DNA of 64,000 nucleotides from Planctomycetota bacterium. GTDB lineage: Bacteria > Planctomycetota > Planctomycetia > Planctomycetales > Planctomycetaceae. Shown one piece after another: positions 28,989 to 38,141 of this stretch. Each line of letters opens with the position of its first letter. Within the stretch, counting starts at the first letter, position 1. Where the stretch lies: assembly GCA_003671275.1 (NCBI GenBank), contig QWPB01000184.1:62001-126000 (forward strand), written 5' to 3'. The translations under genes and the position numbers were made by a program. The notes below the pieces were generated by a model. The model saw only the letters and a program-made list of their open reading frames with translations. It made no database searches and was not told the origin of the DNA.

Positions 28989-30044
28989 CTATCCGACCCG
29001 CACGAATGACTTGGGGTCAGTCCACTGCCCGAGTTCTTCCTGGAACTTCAAGCTCTTGTCGACTTCCAACAAGCCATCCGCACCGAGGACCAACCCCACC
29101 CGCTCCAGCGGACGCGGAGCCGGCCCCTCGAAGTTGATGCCGTTGATGTAGAAGCCCGACCCGTGACACGGGCACTTGTATTTCTGCTCAGCATCCAACC
29201 AGCTGGGGGTGCATCCCAAGTGGGTACAAACTGAGGAAAGCGCGTAGACGACATTCTGGCCATCGTAGCTGTCGGTATGAACAATCCACACCCCCCGACT
29301 GGCCTTAAACTTCTCTGACACAGTACCGAGCGGAAAATCGCCCAGCGACCCGATCTTGAACTTACTTGGCAGCTCAAGCACCGTATTGGGCATCATGAAA
29401 CGGGCAATACCCAGCCCCCACAGCCCCCCAATGGCCGACATCAGCGTCCACGCCATGTAGTACGGGGTGCAGATCAACTCAAAGAAGACCGCCGGGAAAG
29501 AACGGCGAGGCAGCTCTTGCTTCTTGCCAGCCGCTGCGGACTTGGGGGGAAACTTCGGTTTGGCCGATTCGGTCACAACCGCAGATCCCGCTCGCATGGC
29601 CTGAATCATTTCGGCGGGCGACTTTCCCGCGGATGCCGGAGCGGCAACCTTCGGGGCCACCGCTACAGCGACCGACGCTGCGGCAGGAGCGACACCCGCA
29701 GCGGCAGCTCCCTTGGCGCGGATCGCCGCCATAATGTCCGACGTGCCCTTCGGCTTAGCCGCTGGAGTTCCACTGGCTGGAGTTCCAGCTGCCGGAGCAG
29801 GTGGCGCGGCCGCCACAGGAGCGATGGCCCCCTTGGCGCGAATCGCCGCCATGATATCGGCTGTACCCTTGGGCTTGGCTGCGGGAGTGGCCGGAGTCAC
29901 TGCGGGTTCAGCCGGAGCTGAAGCCGCCGCAGGCACTGCCGATGCTTCAGTCGCAGGAGCCGGAGGGGGCGCGGAGGCACCTTCGGCGGACTTCTTGCGA
30001 AGCATCGCCATGATCTCGGCTGTGGACGGTTTCTTGTCGGTCAT
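28989..30044 (-). CDS. Rieske iron-sulfur protein with repeat-bearing N-terminal extension
   Basis: A 351-residue Rieske protein. The [2Fe-2S] boxes are CTHLGC at 273-278 and CPCHGS at 291-296, followed by GPAPRPL. One membrane helix lies at about 187-218. The first 175 residues are unusual: an Ala/Pro-rich extension holding four copies of a short helical motif, TAEIMAMLRKKSA (8-20), TADIMAAIRAKGA (61-73), TSDIMAAIRAKGA (101-113) and SPAEMIQAMRAGSA (142-155). This part should face the cytoplasm. It is the first gene of the respiratory block, 250 bases downstream of the cyclophilin gene. Confidence 0.93.
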   Translation of the reverse strand: MTDKKPSTAEIMAMLRKKSAEGASAPPPAPATEASAVPAAASAPAEPAVTPATPAAKPKGTADIMAAIRAKGAIAPVAAAPPAPAAGTPASGTPAAKPKGTSDIMAAIRAKGAAAAGVAPAAASVAVAVAPKVAAPASAGKSPAEMIQAMRAGSAVVTESAKPKFPPKSAAAGKKQELPRRSFPAVFFELICTPYYMAWTLMSAIGGLWGLGIARFMMPNTVLELPSKFKIGSLGDFPLGTVSEKFKASRGVWIVHTDSYDGQNVVYALSSVCTHLGCTPSWLDAEQKYKCPCHGSGFYINGINFEGPAPRPLERVGLVLGADGLLEVDKSLKFQEELGQWTDPKSFVRVG

Positions 30045-30294
30045 GGTCTCATTCCGGGGCCCAACCCCGGTTCAAACGCGACAAATGATCGGAAACCCGA
30101 GCGGAGTCGCCCGAGCTGTGAATACTGTGTGAATGATGGCAACTCGATTCGAGCGCGACAACCAAGCCCTGCCATATGGGCACGGATTCTCAAGGTCAGG
30201 AAGCCGATCATCCGGGACTCAAGGCTATCAGGGAGTTACGTCAATATCAATAATTCATCCTGATCCCAATAGGCTCAAGAATCCGGCACCGGGG

Positions 30295-31008
30295 CTACTC
30301 GCTGCGAACCTGAATGACGCCGTCTCGCTCTTCGACACTGGCCTTCGTGATGGCATCCAGTCGTGGAAAGGACTGCTTCAGGTAGGCATTCCCCCGCCGT
30401 CCGATTTTCCCCTGGTCGGGCTCCTCTTTATAGCCACTGTACAGAGCGTCAGCAGCCTCCATCCCTTCAACCACCTTGGCGAATGGGGTAAATCCCCGTT
30501 GATCCAATTCGGTGTTGTCCCGCAGATTAATGAAAAACTGCGTGGTCCGGCTGTCCGGCTTGTCGGTGGCTGCGAACGTGACGAATCCGCGTTTGTTCGA
30601 CTGCACCACCCGATCATCACGAAGTGACCGCTTCACCCAGGCCGCATTGATCGAAGGATCGCCATTCATCCCGACTTGTGCCACAAACCCCGGCACCACC
30701 CGGTAGAAGATATTCTCGTCGTAAAAACCAGCCTCCACCAGTTCGCGAAACCGCTGGGCGCCTCGGGGAGCCCACTCCGGATGCACTTCCAGAACGATCG
30801 GCCCCTGCGTCGTTTCCAGTCGGACGTAAAACACCTCGTGCGGCATGTCGGTGCTGGACACCTGCTCAATTTGCCGATTCAGCGCAGCCCCGGTGTACGG
30901 ATCTTCGTCCTTGGAAGGGGCACTGGCCACCGTTCGGCTGCGAGAACACCCAGCCATCACCGCCCACGAGAGGCACAACCAGCAGATCCAGCGGGGCGAG
31001 ACGAGCAT
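30295..31008 (-). CDS. Cyclophilin-type peptidyl-prolyl isomerase lipoprotein
   Basis: A 237-residue lipoprotein (MLVSPRWICWLCL..., lipobox AVMAGC) with a cyclophilin domain from about residue 60. TTQGPIVLEVHPEWAP, FYDENIFYRVVPGFVAQVG and TTQFFINLRDN are the typical strands, the last including the active-site Phe and Asn region. It should speed proline isomerisation of exported proteins. The open frame extends to 31137, but the ATG at 31008 with AAGGATG about six bases upstream starts the signal. It is upstream of the Rieske gene but with a 250-base gap, so probably a separate unit. Confidence 0.85.
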   Translation of the reverse strand: MLVSPRWICWLCLSWAVMAGCSRSRTVASAPSKDEDPYTGAALNRQIEQVSSTDMPHEVFYVRLETTQGPIVLEVHPEWAPRGAQRFRELVEAGFYDENIFYRVVPGFVAQVGMNGDPSINAAWVKRSLRDDRVVQSNKRGFVTFAATDKPDSRTTQFFINLRDNTELDQRGFTPFAKVVEGMEAADALYSGYKEEPDQGKIGRRGNAYLKQSFPRLDAITKASVEERDGVIQVRSE

Positions 31009-31212
31009 TTTCGCATCCTTGCGAACAGGCGGATCAACATCTGGCTGGGAAACTGCGCAGTGCCGGCACCTTTTCAAGAGGAGCATGTAGCATATTCTCA
31101 TTCTGCGAATCAAGATGACTACTCGCTCAGTCTGCAAATCCAGCGAACGGCCCGGTACTCGACGCCCTGTGATGCCCTTCCCCCGATTCCAGGGGGCAGT
31201 GGAACGATCGAA

Positions 31213-31569
31213 TCACGGCCGCCCTGGCTGCCCGGGGAATCGCACTCCCCGATCGTAAAGCAGAGGAGTTCCCCGAGCAGAAGCCACGACCAGAAACGTC
31301 TCTGAACTCCGGTTTATTTCATAGTGGCTGACCCGATGATGGCCCAGTTGGCCATTCGCGGGGAGTTGGATTCCATTGATTTCCCGGTAACGCCTGGCAT
31401 CCGCGGCGGTGATCGGCATTTCTGGATCAAATACCTGATGACGTTGGTCGTCCGAGAGTTCGGGCATTCCCGATTCTTGACGAAGGACGTCAGCAGTCAA
31501 CCGCGAGCCGGAATCCACAATGACATAACCTGCCACGAGTAGTGTCCACAACATCGCCATTTCTTTCAT
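31213..31569 (-). CDS. Small exported hypothetical protein
   Basis: A 118-residue frame with an N-terminal hydrophobic stretch (MLWTLLVAGYVIVDSG) that could be a signal or anchor. A hydrophilic remainder follows, with a DARRYREINGIQLP segment and a final beta-like part (ETFLVVASARGTPLLYDRG). GGAG lies seven bases before the ATG at 31569, which supports translation. I recognise no family and see no operon partner. Confidence 0.5.
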   Translation of the reverse strand: MKEMAMLWTLLVAGYVIVDSGSRLTADVLRQESGMPELSDDQRHQVFDPEMPITAADARRYREINGIQLPANGQLGHHRVSHYEINRSSETFLVVASARGTPLLYDRGVRFPGQPGRP

Positions 31570-31942
31570 GTATCAGCTCCAACCGTGTCGTTCCTCATCG
31601 CCAGAATCGACCGGTAATCCCGCGCTGTTCATTCCTTTGGAAAGCTCCGCTGAAGTCACCTGATGCAACCCGCATGCCGGGCTTGACACTTGCTGCCGGA
31701 ACTACCGCTTCAATGACTGTCTATGTGGCAAACACTCACTCTGAAGATGAACCTTCCCTGATAATCGTGACAATTAGAGCTATCTCGAATTCATTCGGCA
31801 GCCGCAATAATCCACTGATTCGAGCCCCTCATGACTGACTGTCCGTGCTGGAACAACAGGCATTCCCGGTTAACGAAAAACCCGGCTGAGCAACACTTGC
31901 CCAGCCGGGGTGAAGAGAAATCCAGTTCAGCGAGAGCGACGG
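31570..31942. other. Intergenic region between two minus-strand genes
   Basis: No gene is supported here. It contains the terminator of the Gfo/Idh/MocA gene near 31876-31909, and an AT-richer part (about 31750-31830) that may hold the promoter of the small gene at 31569. A plus-strand 98-codon ORF (31542-31838) has no family likeness. Confidence 0.45.
31876..31909 (-). terminator. Rho-independent terminator after the Gfo/Idh/MocA gene
   Basis: On the minus strand, arms CCCCGGCTG and CAGCCGGG (31901-31909 and 31881-31888) enclose a 12-base loop and are followed by TTTTT. It begins about 34 bases past the stop codon at 31943. Confidence 0.75.
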
Positions 31943-33259
31943 TTAGACGCCCTTGAACTTGCCGGGGACCGCGATCGGATACTCCCCGTTCTCGTTCGGC
32001 ATGACGGGAGGTTCGGCGTCGAAGGCGAACGACTTGGGCATGATGCTAATTTCCGAATTCAGCGCCTGCTCCATGGTGATCACCTTTCCGGAGTACGTAC
32101 ACAGCCGCCCCAGAATGGAGGTCATGGTACTCATGGCCCCATACTCGGCTTCGTTGTAGTCCTTGGCCCCGGTGCGGATCGCGTGGAACAGATCGTCGTG
32201 TTCGACCTGGTACGGGTTATCGCTCTTGCCCTTAGGAGTGATCTTCTCACCGTTCGGCAGATCGATGTGACATCCGCGGGCGTTACCACCAGCCAGGTGG
32301 ATCGTCCCCTTGCTGCCGTGGGCGTGCTCTTCCACCGCATTCCAGCAACCCGGAATATGGCGGCACTGACTGAACATCTTGGTGCCATCGGCGTAGGTGT
32401 ATTCGACGGCGTGATGGTCGTAGATTTCGCCATAGCGCTTGTCGACACGAACTTCGCGACCACCCATCCCGTTGGCCGAGACCGGGAAGCCATTCTTCAG
32501 CCAGTTCCCGACGTCCAGATTATGGATGTGCTGTTCGCAGATATGGTCCCCGCACAGCCAGTTGTAGTAGTACCAGTTCCACATCTGGTACTCCATTTCC
32601 GTTTTCACTTGATCGCGACCGCGCTTCGGCTCCCACACGCCCCCTCCATTCCAGTAGACGCGGCTGGCGATCACGTCGCCAATCACTCCGTCGTGTACCT
32701 GCTTGACGAGTTCGATGTAAGAGGCCTCGTGGCGCCGCTGCAGCCCCACCCCGACCTTCAGGTCTTTCAGCTTGGCCCGCTTCGCGTTTTCCAAGACCGA
32801 ACGCACCCCGGCGGAATCCGTGGCGACCGGCTTTTCCATGAACACATGGCGGCCCTTGTCGACGGCATACCCGAAGTGGATCGGACGGAACCCCGGAGGA
32901 GTCGCGATCAGCACCACATCAATGTCGCTGTCAATCACCTTCTGATAGGCATCGAAGCCGCTGAATTTCTGCACATCGGCGGGGTTAAACTCATTTGGTT
33001 TCCCCTTCACAGCATTCGAGATCTGGTTCACGCCGTAGTCGATCACCTCGCCAAAGGCGTCCGCAACAGCCACCAGCTTGACCTTGCCTTCGGTCGACAG
33101 TGCCTGCCCGGCAGCCCCGGTTCCGCGACCGCCGACCCCGATCAGACCCACCTTCACGACATCATCACCCGCTGCAAACACCGCCGACGACAGGCCCTGC
33201 AAGGCCGCAGCGCCTGCGGCAATCGCAGCACTGTTTTTCAAAAAGGTACGACGAGACAT
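31943..33259 (-). CDS. Tat-exported Gfo/Idh/MocA family oxidoreductase
   Basis: A 438-residue protein with a twin-arginine signal (MSRRTFLKNSAAIAAG) followed by a Rossmann domain (VGLIGVGGRGTGAAG). The EKPVATD-type Lys-Pro motif is in FMEKPVATDSAGVRS, usual for the family's catalytic region. The C-terminal half is the substrate-binding alpha/beta domain. Such Tat-bound members are abundant in planctomycetes and are presumed to act on sugars or their derivatives in the periplasm. The ATG at 33259 has GAGGA upstream; the longer frame to 33367 lacks any conserved sequence. Confidence 0.9.
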   Translation of the reverse strand: MSRRTFLKNSAAIAAGAAALQGLSSAVFAAGDDVVKVGLIGVGGRGTGAAGQALSTEGKVKLVAVADAFGEVIDYGVNQISNAVKGKPNEFNPADVQKFSGFDAYQKVIDSDIDVVLIATPPGFRPIHFGYAVDKGRHVFMEKPVATDSAGVRSVLENAKRAKLKDLKVGVGLQRRHEASYIELVKQVHDGVIGDVIASRVYWNGGGVWEPKRGRDQVKTEMEYQMWNWYYYNWLCGDHICEQHIHNLDVGNWLKNGFPVSANGMGGREVRVDKRYGEIYDHHAVEYTYADGTKMFSQCRHIPGCWNAVEEHAHGSKGTIHLAGGNARGCHIDLPNGEKITPKGKSDNPYQVEHDDLFHAIRTGAKDYNEAEYGAMSTMTSILGRLCTYSGKVITMEQALNSEISIMPKSFAFDAEPPVMPNENGEYPIAVPGKFKGV

Positions 33260-33528
33260 GAATGCGATCCTCAGAGGTCGAATGGGAAGTTCGATTCGCA
33301 GGTAGCCCCCAGTTGATCTACCTGCCATGCCCCATAGCATAAACAGAGAAAGATGGGAGTGCCACACGTCCGAGGTCCGCAGGGCCTCTCGGGAAGGACC
33401 GACGCCCCGTCTCCGGACCGTACGCGACTGCTCCCGGTGTTGGGATGACCTCGAATCGCGGGTAGACTTCGCTGTCCGCTGTCACCGCTCGCTTTCGTAC
33501 TGGCCAGCCCTTTCCACCTCGAAATCAT

Positions 33529-33987
33529 ATGATCATCCGCCCCGCACAACTGAGTGATCTGCCCGTCATCGTGGAGTTCAATCGGCAGCTGGCACTGGAA
33601 ACGGAGTCGATCACGCTCTCTGTCGAATTATTAACCCAGGGAGTCCAGGCAGCGTTGCTGGACTCGCAAAAGGCCCGATATTTTGTCGCTGAAATCGAAG
33701 GCGTTGTGGTGGGCCAGTTGATGCATACTCGCGAGTGGAGCGACTGGCGAAACGGAGATATCTGGTGGCTGCAAAGCGTCTATGTGCATCCCGATCACCG
33801 GCAGCAGGGTGTTTTTCGCCAGTTGATCGAAACACTGACCACCGAGGCCCAGGCGAACACACAGGTGGTGGGACTGCGACTTTACGTCGAGGAGCACAAT
33901 GACCGGGCGGCCGCGACCTACGACCGGCTAGGGTTATCCGAGGCGGGGTACGTGGTCCGCGAGCGCATCTGGCGGACGTGGGAGTAG
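33529..33987 (+). CDS. GNAT family N-acetyltransferase
   Basis: A 152-residue GNAT protein. IIRPAQLSDLPVIVEFNRQLA is a typical beta1-alpha1 opening, and the acetyl-CoA binding motif A is VYVHPDHRQQGVFRQLIETL (about residues 84-103). VGLRLYVEEHNDRAAATYDRLG is the usual motif B with its Asn and Tyr. Substrate unknown. The ATG at 33529 starts at the first beta strand. It is an isolated gene. Confidence 0.85.
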   Translation: MIIRPAQLSDLPVIVEFNRQLALETESITLSVELLTQGVQAALLDSQKARYFVAEIEGVVVGQLMHTREWSDWRNGDIWWLQSVYVHPDHRQQGVFRQLIETLTTEAQANTQVVGLRLYVEEHNDRAAATYDRLGLSEAGYVVRERIWRTWE

Positions 33988-34171
33988 TGCGGGGGGGCGA
34001 GGCGAAGCACAGAATGACCGGAGGGGCGTATGAATCGTCCCGCCTGCAACCTTTCCGCAGCCATCGTCCGGGCGCACATCAGCGACTGTTTCTGAACGGG
34101 GACTGCGTCGCCCGACGCAGGGCGTTCGCGTTACACTCTCGCCATTCGTCCCCGGAACGGAGAACCACCGC

Positions 34172-36622
34172 GTGTCGCTACTGGATGGCCTGACCTTGAA
34201 TCAGCAGCGGGCGGTCGAGCATATCGACGGACCGCTGCTTGTGCTGGCCGGACCGGGGTCGGGGAAGACACGGGTCGTGACGCGACGGGTCGCGCACCTT
34301 GTCGATCGAGGCGTACCGCCCTGGCAGATTCTGGCGATCACCTTCACCAATAAAGCCTCGCAGGAAATGGCCGAACGGGTCCAGCACCTGCTCCCCGGCA
34401 GCCGCGTGCGAGTCTCGACATTTCATCGTTTCTGCGCCAGCCTGCTGCGGCAATACTCAGAATTTGTCGGCCTGCAACCCAACTACTCCATCCTCGATAC
34501 CGGGGATCAGCGAACACTGCTCAAGCAGGCGATGAATGACGCGGACATCGACACATCGCACTTCACTCCCGACAAGATCGCCTGGCGAATTTCGACGCTC
34601 AAGAACGATCTCGTCACAGCCGAGGTCTATGCCGACCAGATGCGGGATGCGGCGGGCGATCTCTGGGAGTGCATGACCGCCCGACTCTATCCCGCATATC
34701 AAAAGAAACTGCTCGAAGCGAACTGTGTCGACTTCGACGATCTGCTGATGCATACGGCGAAGATGCTGACCGAAAACGAAGAGCTGCGGCTCGCGCTCGA
34801 TCAGCGTTTCCGGTACATCATGGTCGACGAGTACCAGGACACGAACGCGGCGCAGTATCAGATCGTACTGGCCCTTTCGCAGCGGTTCCCCAACCTGTGC
34901 GTGACTGGCGACCCGGACCAGTCGATCTATGGTTGGCGGGGAGCCCGCATCGCCAACATCCTCCGATTCGAGAAAGACTTTCCCGCCGCCCAGCTGATCC
35001 GGCTGGAAGAGAATTTCCGCAGTTCACCCGAAATCCTGCAGGCTGCCGACTCGTTGATTGCGCATAACTCGCAGCGTAAGGAAAAACATCTGATCGCCAC
35101 CCAGCCATCGGGGCCCCCGGTCAAAGCCCTGCTGTATGAAAACGGGAATGACGAGGCGGACGGGATCGCGGGCCGAATTCGGTTGAAGATCGATGATGGT
35201 GAGTGGAAGCCCTCGGATGTCGCCATCTTCTACCGCACCAATGCGCTCTCACGCCAGGCGGAGCTGGCCCTGCAGCGAATGAAGGTCCCGTACCAGATCG
35301 CAGCTGGCGTCGCCTTTTACGAGCGGACCGAGATCAAAGACGCGATCGCTTATTTGCGACTCATCTCGAATCCCAGCGACCGCGCCGCCTTCACGCGGAT
35401 CATCAACAAACCGTTGCGGGGATTGGGGGAGACTTCCCGGAACCGGCTGCTCTACTGGGCCGACCGCGAGGGATTGGCCCCGCTGGAAGCCTGTCTGCGA
35501 GCAAAGGAAGTCGGCAAGCTCAGTGCCAAGGCCGTCTTTAGTTTCAAGCTGTTTGCGGAGATGATGCGCGGGCTTTCGCTGGCCGATGCGGGCTCGGTTG
35601 CGGACCTGCTGGATCTGATTCTGGAGAAAAGCAAGTACCGCATGGCACTCGCCATGAGCCCGCATGAAGAAGACCACGAACGACTCCAGAATTTGGACGA
35701 ACTAATCTCCGCAGCCCGGCAATACGACGATCAGGCGGGGGAAGACCGGACCCTCGCCGGATTTCTAGAGCAGGTGTCTCTCGTCAGTGAAACCGACTCG
35801 CTCGACGCATCAGCGGGCAGCGTCACACTGATGACCCTGCACGCCGCCAAGGGACTGGAATTCCCCATCGTGTTCATTCTCGGGGTCGAAGAAGGACTGC
35901 TGCCCCATGAACGGGCCATCAAGGACGAAAACCGCAGCGCCATCGAAGAGGAACGCCGGTTGATGTTCGTGGGCATGACCCGCGCCCAGCGCGAACTGTT
36001 TCTGACACACACGGCTGTCCGTGTAATTCGCGGACGAATGCTGACCTCGATCCCCAGCCTGTTCCTGTCCGAGTTTCTGCATCAACAGGAGTTACAAGAG
36101 TCGGTCTACGGCGTCGGCCACAGCTTCAAGATGCCCGTATGGGACCCGGATGATGATGTGATCGATGTGTCGAAAGAGGGAATCGAGACCCGAGACCCAA
36201 GCCCCGAGCCAGAACTGGTGTTTCATCCCCCGCGAAGGAAGGGCATTCTGGCCAAGGGGCTCACTCCAGTGACGGAAGACCTGGAAGATGTGGTCGGGCA
36301 GAACGCTGGCCATCCGTCACACCACAATGACTCCTCCACACTGCCCTCGCCTTCCATCCCTCCACGAAAAAAGAAAACTCCGCCCGCGCTGCCGACGCTC
36401 ACCACCGCCGCGAACCTTCTGACCGGTAAGACGGAAACCGTCAATATCCCCATCGGATTCACACCCGGCATGCAAGTTCGCCATCCACGGTATGGCCTGG
36501 GCCAGGTTCTACAAACCGGGCATATTGCCTCTCGCCGGACAGTCACCGTGATGTTTAACGAGGATGGCCGTATCGAGACCTTTGTCGCCTCCAAGTGCCC
36601 CCTGCAACCCGTCGGAATTTAA
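34172..36622 (+). CDS. UvrD/PcrA-type superfamily 1 DNA helicase
   Basis: An 816-residue 3'-5' helicase. Motifs in order: Q-motif LNQQRAVEH, Walker A AGPGSGKT (26-33), motif Ia ITFTNKAS, Walker B with MVDEYQDTN, motif III TGDPDQSIYGWRGA, motif IV RLEENFRS, motif V VTLMTLHAAKGLEF and motif VI MTRAQRELFLTH. After a variable linker the last 45 residues form the Tudor-like PcrA tail (VRHPRYGLGQV). It probably works in repair and in clearing replication or transcription blocks. The GTG start at 34172 opens directly into the conserved N-terminus. Confidence 0.92.
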   Translation: MSLLDGLTLNQQRAVEHIDGPLLVLAGPGSGKTRVVTRRVAHLVDRGVPPWQILAITFTNKASQEMAERVQHLLPGSRVRVSTFHRFCASLLRQYSEFVGLQPNYSILDTGDQRTLLKQAMNDADIDTSHFTPDKIAWRISTLKNDLVTAEVYADQMRDAAGDLWECMTARLYPAYQKKLLEANCVDFDDLLMHTAKMLTENEELRLALDQRFRYIMVDEYQDTNAAQYQIVLALSQRFPNLCVTGDPDQSIYGWRGARIANILRFEKDFPAAQLIRLEENFRSSPEILQAADSLIAHNSQRKEKHLIATQPSGPPVKALLYENGNDEADGIAGRIRLKIDDGEWKPSDVAIFYRTNALSRQAELALQRMKVPYQIAAGVAFYERTEIKDAIAYLRLISNPSDRAAFTRIINKPLRGLGETSRNRLLYWADREGLAPLEACLRAKEVGKLSAKAVFSFKLFAEMMRGLSLADAGSVADLLDLILEKSKYRMALAMSPHEEDHERLQNLDELISAARQYDDQAGEDRTLAGFLEQVSLVSETDSLDASAGSVTLMTLHAAKGLEFPIVFILGVEEGLLPHERAIKDENRSAIEEERRLMFVGMTRAQRELFLTHTAVRVIRGRMLTSIPSLFLSEFLHQQELQESVYGVGHSFKMPVWDPDDDVIDVSKEGIETRDPSPEPELVFHPPRRKGILAKGLTPVTEDLEDVVGQNAGHPSHHNDSSTLPSPSIPPRKKKTPPALPTLTTAANLLTGKTETVNIPIGFTPGMQVRHPRYGLGQVLQTGHIASRRTVTVMFNEDGRIETFVASKCPLQPVGI

Positions 36623-36644
36623 CAGCCACCGAATCGATGGGGTA

Positions 36645-37535
36645 TCAGGCCGATGCGGGGTGACGGACTTCCAGTTCGCGGAGGCTCTTCTCAATCCCCT
36701 GACAGATCGTCTCCAGCGGCAGATCGTTCGTATCATCTCCGAAGGGGTCCTCGATCTCGACACCGATCTCCTCAATCCCAAACAACGTATAGGCGATCGC
36801 CAGCGTCACCGGGAGCGTCACCAGTCCGAACTTCTCGACCAGCGCCAGCGGCAGCGTAAAACAGTAGACCATCAGCGCCCGTCGCAGATGGACCGCGTAC
36901 GCATACGGCATCGGCGTCGACCGGATACGCTCACATCCCCCGCAATAATCCGCCAGCAACTGAATATTCTGATCCATCGACTGCAACTGATGACTGTCGA
37001 TCAGTTCGCGATTCCGGGCCTCCAGAACCAGATCCGTGATCCGCCTTAACGTTGCCAACGGAACATGATTCGATTGCAGAACCGCATGCGTCGTCTCCGC
37101 AGGCAGATCGCGGACCATCGGCCCCAGATCAGCGGTCCCCCGCAACCGCCGCATCGTGCCATAGGCAAACGCGATCGTCCAACGGATCGTCTCATTCGCA
37201 ATTGCCCGATCAGCCCCCAGCCACGATTCCGCCTGCCGGGCCAGATTGCGGGTCTCGTTGACGATGCCGCCCCACAGTTTGCGCCCCTCCCAGAACCGGT
37301 CGTACGATGAGTTCGTTCGGAATACGAGCAGCAGCCCCAGCGATGCCCCGATCAGCGCATGGGCCGTCTCCGGGATTGCCAGGTGACGAAACCACGGGGG
37401 CCCATAGACCTGCATTAGGGTGACGACGATGGCCCACACCACGCACGCCAGCACGCGTCCAATGATCTCGCGGACCAGTGAACCTTCAAAATCGAACAGA
37501 TGGCTGGTCCAGTCGTGTGGATCGTAATTGGTCAT
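36645..37535 (-). CDS. Bestrophin/UPF0187 family membrane protein
   Basis: A 296-residue protein of the bacterial bestrophin-like (YneE) family, which form pentameric anion or cation channels. Visible features are the early membrane helix (ACVVWAIVVTLM), FRTNSSYDRFWEGRKLWGGI, the strongly conserved NSSYDRWWE-like motif, and paired late helices (FTLPLALVEKFGLVTLPVTL). The Trp-Trp of the motif is Phe-Trp here. The ATG at 37535 is chosen over 37577. It converges on the helicase gene with 22 bases between stops. Confidence 0.85.
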   Translation of the reverse strand: MTNYDPHDWTSHLFDFEGSLVREIIGRVLACVVWAIVVTLMQVYGPPWFRHLAIPETAHALIGASLGLLLVFRTNSSYDRFWEGRKLWGGIVNETRNLARQAESWLGADRAIANETIRWTIAFAYGTMRRLRGTADLGPMVRDLPAETTHAVLQSNHVPLATLRRITDLVLEARNRELIDSHQLQSMDQNIQLLADYCGGCERIRSTPMPYAYAVHLRRALMVYCFTLPLALVEKFGLVTLPVTLAIAYTLFGIEEIGVEIEDPFGDDTNDLPLETICQGIEKSLRELEVRHPASA

Positions 37536-37765
37536 GGAGTCACCGCGCGAGGATCGAACCCCGGCCATACAGTACACGGGGCTCCGGAGGGTATAGAAAC
37601 CTTGCCATCGACGAAACCACTCCCCACCCGGATTGCATCGCGGGTGCCGGACACGAGTTATGGGGCGGTAAGTTTTGGAAAAACGTCAATCGGACAAATC
37701 GGCGAATGTTCGTGGTTGGGGAAGTGTGGCAGGATCGCCAGCGATTTTCCGTCGAGGAGGCGAGC

Positions 37766-38080
37766 ATGGATGCGGTTCGGGAATCGTCGAAGGAGTTGAT
37801 GTCGCGGTTGGTGCAGACGTTCCTGGATGAATCGGTGACGGCCCAGACGTTTGATCTGGACGTGATACCGTTTGCGGCAATGGAGCAGTTGGGGCATGGA
37901 TTGAGAAAGGTGCTGACGTGGCAGATTCAGGTCGCCTTGGCCGAGGCTCAGGCAGCGTGGATGAGAGAGCAGCACGGCGACGAGCATGCCTGTTCGCATG
38001 ACATTTCATGTCCTGTACCCCACGGCTGTGATAAACTCTCGCCTCACGGCGACAAACCACGGAACCTGTTGCCTCCATAA
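37766..38080 (+). CDS. Small hypothetical protein, possible transposase N-terminal fragment
   Basis: A 104-codon frame with an excellent ribosome site: AGGAGG at 37755-37760, five bases before the ATG. The first 75 residues look like a helical domain ([20 protein letters not shown], then [19 protein letters not shown]). They are followed by Cys/His-rich sequence ([15 protein letters not shown]) and a frayed end. The organisation recalls the N-terminus of an ISKra4-like transposase cut short, but I could not confirm that. It could equally be a small independent gene. Confidence 0.4.
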   Translation: MDAVRESSKELMSRLVQTFLDESVTAQTFDLDVIPFAAMEQLGHGLRKVLTWQIQVALAEAQAAWMREQHGDEHACSHDISCPVPHGCDKLSPHGDKPRNLLPP

Positions 38081-38141
38081 AGCGTCTTCTGGTGGCAGAC
38101 GACGCGCGCCTTTTTCCTTCGGCTCTCAGGACACCCCTCCG

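Noticed and set aside
37536-37623. Possible tRNA on the minus strand
   Set aside because: A GGTTCGATCC T-loop-like sequence and short complementary ends suggested a tRNA of about 88 bases, but the T-stem does not pair, there is no D-arm GG and no convincing anticodon stem.
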